Of a stretch of DNA of 64,000 bases, positions 20,171 through 34,072 are shown piece after piece. This DNA is from Trema orientale (lineage: Eukaryota > Streptophyta > Magnoliopsida > Rosales > Cannabaceae). Position numbers and translations under genes: made by a program. The notes beneath the pieces are model-generated. The model worked only from the letters and a program-made list of their open reading frames with translations. It made no database searches and had not been told where the DNA came from. Where the stretch lies: NCBI GenBank assembly GCA_002914845.1, contig JXTC01000083.1, positions 413,475-477,474 on the forward strand. The letters run 5' to 3'. Within the stretch, counting starts at the first letter, position 1, and every line of letters begins with the position of its first letter.

Positions 20171-20891
20171 ATACCATGAGTTTTAGAAGCAACTTCCGAG
20201 ATTTTTATTCCATTTTAATTCTGTAAAAAAAAATAAAAAATTCTTTAACACCTCCATGCAATCACATTATTATATGGAGATGATTAGGCCATTTGATGAG
20301 ATCTCTGAAAATTGTTTCCTGCTGCGAAGACCCCCTTTACCAGATTTCGATAATCAGAGAGATGTATATACAAGTGTAAGCCCCACGTTGACATTATTAT
20401 TATTATAAAATTAATCAAAATAGCACTGGCTCTTTTTTCAGTTTCGGAAACAAATATAATCATGTGGCTCTATAACCATTCTCAGTAATTTGGTCAGAGT
20501 GGCCGGGAGCAATCGGAATCTTGACAACCTTTAACAAATTCAATTAGGCATAGTGCACACTGCACATGTAATAATTTGAGCTTCAACAATAATTAATCAT
20601 TGATCCTCTTGATTCAAAGTCCTCAACAATAGATTCTCGCAAACCCCATCGAATGCCCCCGCCAACATATCCTACGAACCAAATTATATTTTGACAACCA
20701 CCATCACAGTTTCTGGAAGAGAAAACTATAGACAAAAGGATGAGGAAAAAGACTAACCAAGAAAATTTTGGAACATTTATTCAATCTAATTGGATTGAAT
20801 TTGTATTTTTTTTTAATACGTATATTTACAATCAGATCAAAACTTTATATGATATACAAGTTTCTGAAATATTCTTTGATTAGCACATCAA
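20171..20891. other. Duplicated 3' flank of DUF241 gene C
   Basis: Counterpart of 17591-18368. The segment 20490-20610 matches the possible peptide-coding stretch at 17820-17930 but contains stops in that frame. A (TTA)n tract lies at about 20394-20406. Confidence 0.6.
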
Positions 20892-21761
20892 CTAGTTGTT
20901 GAAAATGTTGAGAAGGGAAACTCTGGTTTTCATCAGATGCCTAAACATGCATTCCAGTTCCTCCTCTAACTCTTGGATGTTGGATTCTAGTGACTCCAAT
21001 CCCTTCAATACTTGTTTCATTTGTTCAATTTTGATGTCTTTGCTTGACTTGAGAACGATCAACTCGGCATCCATCTTCTCTATTTCAGTTGCATCTCCCT
21101 CTCCTTCGCATGATATTTTTCTGGACTTAAATAACTTTGAAACTATAGACCTTGAGCTCGTCCTTGACTGCGAAATGAAAGCCAAGAGGGACTGGAACAC
21201 TTCAGATGTTATTTTCTCAACCTCGTTAAGGATGGTAACGACGGAAAACAAATCAGAATCCTTGTTTTGGAGTACTCCTGATGCGTGGTTTTTTGTGATA
21301 GCACTCTTCAAATTTCTGGTCATTTTAGCCAATGTCTTTTTCGAGAACATGTATGCGCTAATTTCATTGTCTAGACCAGATTCACATCCTCTTTTTCTCC
21401 GCAGGGACGATTGGAGTTCCCGCATGCATTCTCTCATCTGGGAGAAAACATCTCTTGTGGTGCCACAAGCATCCAATAGCCGAAGAGATCCGTCCAATAG
21501 TTGTTCGACGCATTTGTTGTTCTGTTCTCGGGAGAGAGCTTGTTTGGTGTGTTGCAACTGAAGGAAGTTGTCGAGGCTCTCGTGCAAATCCTTGAGGCTG
21601 CTCAACCTGTGGCATAATGAAGCTGAGGTTGTTGCCTCTGAGGATGTCCTCAGCCTGGACAACTGCTCCTCAACACCTTCAACCAATGGATGAGATCTAG
21701 AAGGCAAACTGTTGGAGCGAGCATGGCAAGTATTTCTTGTGACTTCGAACGAGGTAGCCAT
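20892..21761 (-). CDS. DUF241 family protein, tandem copy C
   Basis: Intronless ORF of 289 residues, PF03087. The order is CHARSNSLPSRSHPLVEGVE, LSRLRTSSEATTSASLCHRL, HESLDNFLQLQHTKQAL, LLDACGTTRDVFSQMREC, FISQSRTSSRSIVSKLFKSRK, and the C-terminal coiled-coil segment ending LMKTRVSLLNIFNN. The very end (IFNN) departs from the VFTH of copies A and B. Its upstream region keeps the shared TATA block. It is intact and the closest relative of copy B. The plus-strand ORF 20896-21561 is its antisense shadow. Function is unknown. Confidence 0.93.
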   Translation of the reverse strand: MATSFEVTRNTCHARSNSLPSRSHPLVEGVEEQLSRLRTSSEATTSASLCHRLSSLKDLHESLDNFLQLQHTKQALSREQNNKCVEQLLDGSLRLLDACGTTRDVFSQMRECMRELQSSLRRKRGCESGLDNEISAYMFSKKTLAKMTRNLKSAITKNHASGVLQNKDSDLFSVVTILNEVEKITSEVFQSLLAFISQSRTSSRSIVSKLFKSRKISCEGEGDATEIEKMDAELIVLKSSKDIKIEQMKQVLKGLESLESNIQELEEELECMFRHLMKTRVSLLNIFNN

Positions 21762-21846
21762 ATCTTCTTTATCTTTTAGGCTGAATAGAAGTTATCAGAA
21801 ACTATTGTGAATTTTAAACTTGAGAGAAGAAAACGTTTGAGGAAAA

Positions 21847-21958
21847 CTCATTGAGACCATCCTTTTATATATACAAGTGAAGAGAAGACAAAATTAGGAA
21901 TCTCAACCTCCATCTGAAGTAGGCCATTGTCTGCCATGTGGTCAGACAACATCACAGC
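21847..21958 (-). promoter_or_regulatory. Conserved DUF241 promoter, copy C
   Basis: CTCATTGAGACCATCC then TTTTATATATACAAGTGAAG (21847-21882) supplies the minus-strand TATA box. GTCTGCCATGTGGTCAGAC at 21930-21948 is here a near-perfect dyad, GTCTG..CAGAC. Confidence 0.7.
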
Positions 21959-22944
21959 CATGCCTCCTTTTGGTTGGTTGTTTCAAGATTAAACGCTTAA
22001 TAAGAAACTCCTGTTAGACTGTATTACACATCGAAATTCATGCATCTTGTTCCCACGATTGCACCAAAAATGTCTATCATAGCGAGTGGAATCTCAAACA
22101 ACTAGTCGTTTATAAAATATTACGAGGCAAATGAGCTATATTGCCGGAGCACAGGCAGGATCTGCTCATACACGTTCATGTTTTTCATCCCACGTACAGC
22201 CATGTCTGTGATGCCGATAGGCAGTCTACACTTACAAAGATTAATTATGTGCTTACAAGGTTGGATTTCGACGATCGTACTAAAATGTAATCAGGCGTTG
22301 AAAGCCTAATCTAAACTATTAAGTATAGGATCGCAAAGATGATTTCTATTAATTGCTGATATTCTTTTAGAGACTTAAATTCAGTTAAAAGTTCTTCTTT
22401 GGCAGTATAATTATTTGTAAGATATGTCATTCGAGTGATGCTTAGTTTGACCAAAATTAGACTGCATAAAGCTAGACTTTTTCTTTCTCTGCATATCACG
22501 AATCACAATTTTATAAGCATTGATCACAAACATTTGCCCGACTAGAAAAGTTTAGTATGAAATTATGAAGTCATGTTCAATGTACGTAAGTATATTCCCG
22601 GGATGAAATGAGTTGATTACCTCTTACTCTTAGTAATCTTTTTTTAAAAAAAAAAAAAAAAAGTTCTAAGGGCTATTCTTAAATCTCATTTTAAGTTAAA
22701 TATTTATAGTAAAACTAGTATTTTCCGCACCCAAAAATAAAAACACACTTATTCTTTACTTTAAAGAAAAAAAAAATTATGTACAATGAACCAGTTGCAT
22801 TTTCTCTTTTTAGTGAAAGAAAATGTTGGTTCCAACTTCGGAGCATGCCAAAGAGAAAGCATTGGGATGGAAAGAACAAACTGAGATAATTGTTTCCAAT
22901 TTGTATATTGTGATTTGTATACACTGTCTACGTATCTTCACATT
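21959..22944. other. Duplicated distal upstream region C, then AT-rich spacer
   Basis: 21959-22230 aligns patchily with the upstream regions of A and B (AGCACAGGCAGGATCTGCTCA, CAGCCAT block). The remainder is AT-rich with a poly(A) tract at 22646-22664. No gene is supported; ORFs at 22311-22499 and 22715-22924 are short and featureless. Confidence 0.5.
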
Positions 22945-23125
22945 GACTACAAAATTTTGTGTTACAACTTTAAGAAGATAAACACTTGTTTTCACTAAAC
23001 CCCTAAAAACACACTCGATAATGCCTCCAAAGTCCAATAATCCCTTCAACACACTCTGTATATGGTAGTTTGCGCAACATCTGCTAAAAGCGGCACAAAA
23101 GTTTCACCTCCGCATCCAACTGTAG
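22945..23125 (-). pseudogene. DUF241 C-terminal fragment (fourth copy, decayed)
   Basis: On the minus strand LDAEVKLL (compare MDAELIVL in the intact copies) is followed, after a stop and frameshift, by VLKGLLDFGGIIECVFRGLVKTS and then VYLLKVVTQ. This parallels VLKGLESLESN..LECIFRHLMKTRVSLLNVFTH with an internal deletion. Nothing recognisable of the first 200 residues remains. It lies in the same orientation as genes A-C and marks the right end of the tandem block. Confidence 0.75.
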
Positions 23126-23382
23126 AAACAAACCAAACAAAGTTTCTTGAAAAAGAAAAAGTGGTATGAACCAGAACAAAGAAAATATTGTCATGAATAA
23201 TTAGATTTAGTTGGATCTTATTCTAAATTACCACTTTCAGTAGCTAAACTTCCCATTTGGAGTTGATTTGAGCGGGAACAATTTACTAACAAAACAGATA
23301 GTTGAAAAAGAAAAAGTAATATATAAATTAAAGCATAGAAAATAATAGTATATGACGTCAAAAAAATTTTTTAAAAAAAAGA

Positions 23383-23662
23383 GAAATTTAGGTGGATGAC
23401 CAAAATTTTAAATTTGATTAAGTAGATGTCCCCTTTTAAAATTTTATAGCTAAATGTCCAGGTAGATATATTTTTACACTTGGTAGATACACATATCTAC
23501 CAATTTTAGTTACTGTTCTGAAATGCACTGGGTATATAATTTTTTATATTTGGTATATAAAATTTTACACTTGGTATATATGCATATATACCGGATATTT
23601 TGCTATAACTTTTGACAAAGGGACATTTACTGAAATTAAGCCCAAAATTTGGTCATATTTCC
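23383..23662. mobile_element. MITE with long imperfect inverted termini
   Basis: The left end GAAATTTAGGTGGATGACC and the right end (reverse complement GGAAATATGACCAAATTTTG) pair over about 45 bases, including ATGACCAAA and ATGTCCC.TTT. The centre has repeated TTGGTA(G/T)ATA words. No coding capacity and no clear target duplication. Superfamily is not assigned. Confidence 0.6.
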
Positions 23663-24226
23663 ATAAGCCCAAAAAAAAAAACAAGTGGTATTGGTCTAAT
23701 CGTTTAGCCCTTTACCTAAAGTGGATATAAGGTTGGCAGGCCGATATATGCCATGAACTTTGAAGTCCTGGAATGGGCTGGGCCGTATTTGGACAAATCC
23801 CAACGACGTCGTTTAGACTATAGTGACTAATTACACACAAAATCCAAAGCTAAAAGGACTGGAAATAACACAGAACACGTGGATGAGAACCCGGCGACGC
23901 TAGAAATTTATGGCGTAAGATGAAGCAACTTGTTCAATTATATCTCCCATTTCCAAATCAAACACTCGAAGTGAAAAACCACAAAAAATCAAGCAACAAT
24001 CTTCCAACCTAGCCCACTTCATTGACTAGTGGAACTCTGTAATCGCACTCTTCTTTCTCTCTCTCCGAAGTTCTATATATTCATATATTTATATCCATAT
24101 TTTCTATCTGCACCACAAGGATTTGGGTGTACTGTGAGCTCTCCCCTCATATCCTCAACCTCCAAATAAATTTTGAAGAGATAGATAATAGAGAAAAGAG
24201 GAGGGAAATACAGAGTCCGTTAACCC
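23663..24226 (+). promoter_or_regulatory. FtsH promoter and 5' leader region
   Basis: A perfect CACGTG G-box at 23876-23881 (AACACGTGGA) lies about 350 bases before the ATG. TA-rich TATA candidates are at 24074-24100, and a CT-rich leader follows at 24050-24068. A G-box fits a light-responsive chloroplast gene, but that is inference. Confidence 0.5.
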
Positions 24227-27165
24227 ATGGCTTCAACCACCAATCCCTTGCTCTTTTCTAACTTTTTGGGTACTAAAATCCCAACTCCTAAGACCACTAA
24301 ACCAGTGCCAATTCCATTCTCTCTTTTCTCCAAAAGAAAGTTTCTCATAGCCAAAAACATTCTCAACAAAGAACCCAATTCAAAACCCTTGAATTCCATA
24401 CCATCCAAAGCTACTTTAGCTGCCCTTTTCTTCTCCTCGCTCGCTCCACAAGCCCTAGCCTTAGACAACGTCAACCCTCCCCCAACGCCTCCCCTTGTAG
24501 TCGAAGCCCAACAGCCCAGCCAATCAGAGTCTTCGCCCTTTTCCCAAAACCTCCTCCTCCAAGCTCCGAAACCCCAGTCCCGTAACGCTTCGGACCTCCC
24601 AGAAGGTGGCCAATGGCGCTACAGCGAGTTCTTGAACGCCGTCAAGAAGGGCAAGGTCGAGAGGGTCAGGTTCAGCAAAGACGGTTCGGCCCTTCAGCTC
24701 ACTGCCGTCGATGGCCGCCGAGCCACCGTGATTGTCCCCAACGACCCGGACCTTATCGACATTTTGGCCATGAATGGAGTCGACATATCGGTCTCTGAGG
24801 GCGATTCGGGTAATGGGTTGTTTAATTTTATTGGCAATTTGCTTTTCCCGTTCATTGCCTTTGCCGGATTGTTCTTCCTCTTCCGCCGAGCCCAGGGCGG
24901 TCCCGGCGGGCCCGGAGGGCTCGGTGGGCCGATGGATTTCGGAAGATCGAAATCCAAATTCCAGGAGGTTCCCGAGACTGGTGTTACTTTTGCCGATGTT
25001 GCTGGAGCGGACCAAGCAAAACTTGAGTTGCAAGAGGTCGTTGATTTCTTGAAGAACCCAGATAAGTACACTGCTCTTGGAGCTAAGATCCCAAAAGGGT
25101 GTCTTCTTGTTGGACCGCCCGGTACTGGAAAGACCCTTTTGGCTCGGGCCGTGGCCGGTGAGGCTGGTGTACCGTTTTTCTCATGTGCAGCGTCCGAGTT
25201 CGTGGAATTGTTTGTGGGAGTCGGTGCTTCCAGAGTCCGGGATTTGTTTGAGAAGGCCAAGTCAAAAGCACCGTGCATTGTGTTTATAGATGAAATTGAT
25301 GCAGTTGGGAGGCAGAGAGGAGCAGGTCTTGGAGGTGGGAATGATGAGAGAGAGCAGACCATTAACCAGCTTTTGACGGAAATGGACGGCTTTTCTGGAA
25401 ATTCTGGTGTGATAGTTTTGGCTGCCACTAACAGGCCTGATGTTCTCGACTCTGCATTGTTGAGGCCCGGAAGGTTCGACCGACAGGTTACCGTGGACAG
25501 GCCTGATGTTGCTGGTAGAGTAAAGATCCTTCAGGTTCGCTCTATGCAAACTCTACTGTAGGCTTTTGTGACTCCTTTCCCATATATTTTGGTTGTAATA
25601 TTTGTGCGCCTTTAATGCAAAGGTTTAGAGGGCTAGGAAGATATGCGTAGATAGTTAAGCAGAAAAATTGATAAATTTTGTATATGTGATAAATCTTTTT
25701 GAAAAGGTTTAAGCTCTTGTTCGGGTTAATAATTTCCCGTTATGGCTCCCTAACACGAAATGTTCTTGAATTTTGGCCGCAAATATAGATTGTCTAGGCC
25801 TAGTTAATATAATATTTTCCATGTACGTTCAAATGTTTAAGTTCTGAATATACTGGAAGGATAACTTTCTGGTGCAACCTTAAAACAAGTTCAAAAACAC
25901 CTAATGTCATGGTTTAAGTCTTGAAGAATATGTTCGAACAAGTTCCTGTTTTCTCAACGAACAATGCTTTCAGGTGCACTCCAGAGGAAAAGCGCTTGCA
26001 AAAGACGTGGACTTTGAGAAGATTGCAAGGAGAACACCAGGTTTCACTGGCGCTGACTTGCAGAACCTAATGAATGAAGCTGCCATTCTCGCTGCCAGGC
26101 GTGACCTTAAAGAAATAAGCAAAGATGAAATATCCGATGCTCTGGAGCGGATAATTGCTGGACCAGAGAAGAAAAATGCTGTAGTCTCTGATGAAAAGAA
26201 GAAATTAGTTGCCTACCACGGTATCATTTTCTCTGCTTCTTTTCATTCCCTGTTCTCTTGCACTATTGAAGTCTTATTATTGCTTTGGGTGCTTACCATT
26301 GCATTTCAATTGCAGAGGCCGGACATGCTTTAGTTGGTGCGTTGATGCCGGAATATGATCCTGTGGCCAAGATATCCATCATTCCACGTGGGCAGGCAGG
26401 TGGTCTTACCTTCTTTGCTCCAAGTGAAGAGAGGCTTGAGTCTGGACTTTACAGTAGGAGCTACCTGGAGAATCAGATGGCAGTCGCCCTTGGTGGAAGG
26501 TTGGTTAACTAAAAAGTTATACTTGTGATGCGTTTTGTCAAATCATTGATTTTTGAAATGCTTTGGCTGTCTGGTTCTTCTCTAATTAAATAACCAATTC
26601 AGCTTATGTGATGACTTTTCATTCACACTTCCATTGCTGGTGCAGAGTTGCCGAGGAGGTAATTTTTGGCCAGGAGAATGTGACAACAGGGGCATCAAAC
26701 GACTTCATGCAAGTTTCTAGGGTGGCGAGGCAGATGGTTGAAAGATTTGGCTTCAGCAAAAAGATTGGACAAGTTGCAATTGGCGGGCCTGGTGGAAATC
26801 CTTTCTTGGGTCAGCAGGTAAGGAAATGTTTACAAAGAAGAATTTGACTACTCTCCTTTTCCCGGTTCTCACGTTAAGATTCACCTTTTAGATATATGAT
26901 GTATTACAACCTAATGAGCAACTTAACTATGTGTCGAATGCAGATGTCATCGCAGAAGGATTACTCTATGGCAACGGCTGATATTGTCGATGCAGAGGTT
27001 AGGGAGTTGGTAGAGAAAGCATATTCGCGGGCCAAGCAGATCGTCACAACCCACATCGATATCCTTCACAAACTTGCACAACTTCTCATAGAGAAAGAAA
27101 CCGTCGACGGGGAAGAATTCATGAGCCTCTTCATTGACGGAAAAGCAGAGCTATTTGTCGCCTAA
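24227..27165 (+). CDS. ATP-dependent zinc metalloprotease FtsH, thylakoid FTSH1/FTSH5 type
   Basis: Membrane-bound AAA+ protease of the thylakoid that degrades damaged photosystem proteins such as D1; type A (FTSH1/5) and type B subunits form the hexamer. Five in-frame exons (24227-25534, 25974-26220, 26316-26499, 26646-26817, 26944-27165) encode 710 residues, the usual length. Residues 1-80 look like a bipartite transit peptide, with a hydrophobic [15 protein letters not shown] near 65-79. A transmembrane helix lies near 198-219. Walker A GPPGTGKT is near 296-303, Walker B IVFIDEID near 351-358, and the second region of homology [16 protein letters not shown] near 401-419. The zinc site HEAGH is created across intron 2 at residues 518-522. 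The C-terminus is [15 protein letters not shown]. All catalytic residues are present. Assignment to type A rests on the overall sequence; separating FTSH1 from FTSH5 (VAR1) needs a tree. Confidence 0.96.
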
Positions 27166-27519
27166 TTTAGTGATGCATTATTGCGCCAGCTCAAGTAGTG
27201 AAATCATGTTTGTATTATAACTATTATACACATGTACACATCAATAACCAATTAATTATTTCATGAAATTCAAAGAAGAAAAAAAAATAGCATGAAGTTG
27301 ATGCAGAAGAAACAAGTTTCTCCCTCTCCCTATGATACATCTTCGTCAAAGCCACATTTTCCCAGTGATATGTCTTGACTCCCATTCCTATGGTACATGA
27401 ACCCCACTTGTTTTGTTACATCAACAATGACAACCACTTGAGTAGAATAACAAATTGACCACCAATTATGCTTTTTAAACCAAAAACAAAAGAAAAAAAA
27501 AATATACAGGGTTTGGTTG
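27166..27519. other. Convergent 3' UTRs of FtsH and BSK
   Basis: 354 bases between two stop codons facing each other; must contain both 3' ends. An AATAAC-like signal is near 27243. No further feature. Confidence 0.6.
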
Positions 27520-31737
<4,218 letters not shown>

Positions 31738-34072
31738 AACTCGGTCGAGTTGACTCAGTGACCCAGCTCCGCCAGCTATTCGTATGCGATAATAATAATC
31801 ATAGAGAGAGAGATGAGTTACTGACAGAGATTATATATATATATATATTATATATGTATTACAGAGAAGACACCCTCGTGTGCTTGAGAGAGAGAAAGAG
31901 AGATCTATATAGAGTCATGTAAAAATGTTAAGCAGCAGCTTTCTTTTCCGTCTCATTGCGTTCTCTCTCTCTCTCTCTGCACTGACAAAAACCTCTGTTT
32001 TTTTCCTACAGTTGAATTGTCCCTTTTAAATCGTAAAGGGTAATCTCGTAATTTCAACTACTCCCATCCACCAACGTCTCATTTTTATATTTTTTTTATT
32101 ACGTGTCGCTGTACTCTTAGCCGCTGATTTTATTATCATTTTCTTTTTTAATTACACTGCTTAAATTAAAACAGAAATTTCCATGTAACAAAAAACCAAT
32201 TACGTACAAATACAGTTATATTGACGAAAACCTTCCTTTTTTTTTTTTTTTGGGTCCTAATTAAAGAATTCTCTTGCTGTTATTAAGTCACATATATTGA
32301 GTATTTTCTATTTTTACCTTTTTTTATTCCTCCTTGAGGAAAATTAAGTTGAAGGATTAGTAATTGAAAGCATATGATGATAATTGATAGGAATAGGATA
32401 AGACGAGGCTAACGCGTTAGAGAGATAAAACGCGGTGCGTGTGGAGCAGTAGTTGATGGAGAATATATAAATATATGTGTATTATAGATGAGCCATGTTT
32501 TGTGATCCACTTGTTCTCAGTTTGTTTGGACTGTAGGGGCCTTCCCCATCTCTTTCGCGCTTTTTGCCCCTTATTTACTTCAGATCAGATCTCGTTCATA
32601 CGCACGCAACCCATTTAATACGTCATGATAATAAGCTTCATCCCATGAAAGCTGATGAGGGAAGACGAAAGCTAAGAATATTATTACACTGATATTTATT
32701 TCCCACTTCTAGTTTATTCAAGTCAACATTAATTAAAAGAAATACCAAAAAAAATAATAATAATAATGGAAAGTAAAACCTTACGACTTCAACCAGATTC
32801 TATGTTAATCTGAATTGGTTATAGGATTTGAATCGTAATTTGTGATCCGTTTGGATCTCTTTCTTTTTATTTTATTTTTTTTTTTTATTTTTGGTAAATT
32901 AAGTAGTGGAATAAATAAGTTATTATAATGTATTTGGATCTTGGCGGACGTCTAAAAAGACAGATCGATCCTCACAGTGCTTAGCATAAGATAAGAGACC
33001 GAGTACACGTGGCAGTAATATTATAAAATTCAAAATTCAATGGCTCTTACCATCTTACGTGATAGCTAGTCAACCGTCCAAAGGATGAATTAGAACCTGG
33101 AACCGGGTGATATAAGTTGGTCCAAAAGGTCAACGTAACTTCACGACGTGTTTGAAACATTTTCCAGCCAAAGATATAATCTAAAGTGGGAATTAACGAC
33201 TTCTTTGAAGCGTTCCCATGCACGAAATTATTCATCAGGGCTATAATAGAATATGTAGTAAAACGTCAAGTTTGGTGTATATATATATGTGTATATATTT
33301 AATTGTTGGTCTAGGCTCCTATCACGATTGATATGCCTTTCTTGATAATAATAATATATATATAATAATATATGCAAACTAAGCCATGTCTAGACCAAGC
33401 TGTCTCTGATCTTTCGTGCTTAGAAATTTATATATGCTTAGTTCAAATTCAATGCTTCCAGCAATCGGAATTTCTCCAATATATACATGTATCTCATTAA
33501 TTCAATCCAAAATAATTTTCACACAATTTCTTTATGCCTTAAATAGAGTAATGGCAAGTTAAGTTAGCAATCCAACTGAAAGTACCTTCACAATACGTGG
33601 CCAAAGCTAAGCTTTAATTAATTTAATTGATCATCATACAACATATTCCAGTTACGAAATCAAATCAAATCATACATACATATATATATATATATATATT
33701 TCCTCATCATCTGAAATTGAAAGTCTAAAGAGGGCCCAAACTGAATAAAATCAGTAGCCAGTAGGTACATTTACCACTCCGGTTCCCTCTGCCTCCAGGA
33801 CCAGCATGCCAGATCGTAACCAGTACGCTTTATTTGTCTTGTCTCTTAAAGCCAAAAATTGCATGTTAATAAAAGAATGAATCATCACTTAAACGATGGA
33901 ACACATTTCATCAGCCTCGTTGATAGGAAGCGAACTTGGTACTTAATTCTTGTAAATATAACCAGGTTAATTCGAGAAATCACAAAACCCCAGTAACAAT
34001 CACAAAACAAAACCGAAAAAAAAAGTGCTTATAACAAGGGAGACAGATACCTTATATATCCATACTAAAATA
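31738..34072. other. BSK promoter and 3' flank of the DUF632 gene
   Basis: The 5' side of BSK contains GA/CT tracts on the plus strand (31800-31815, 31885-31903, (CT)n at 31963-31978) and a TA-rich block at 31833-31855, typical of plant core promoters and leaders. The rest is AT-rich with poly(T) tracts at 32237-32252 and 32874-32886. No ORF with family resemblance is seen. Confidence 0.5.

Noticed and set aside
24524..25549. Long antisense ORFs across FtsH exon 1 (up to 244 codons)
   Set aside because: Exon 1 is GC-rich, which reduces stops on the opposite strand. The sense frame contains the AAA+ motifs.
26285..26512. FtsH as several separate small genes
   Set aside because: The pieces splice in phase with GT-AG introns, and the HEAGH zinc motif is completed only by joining exons 2 and 3.
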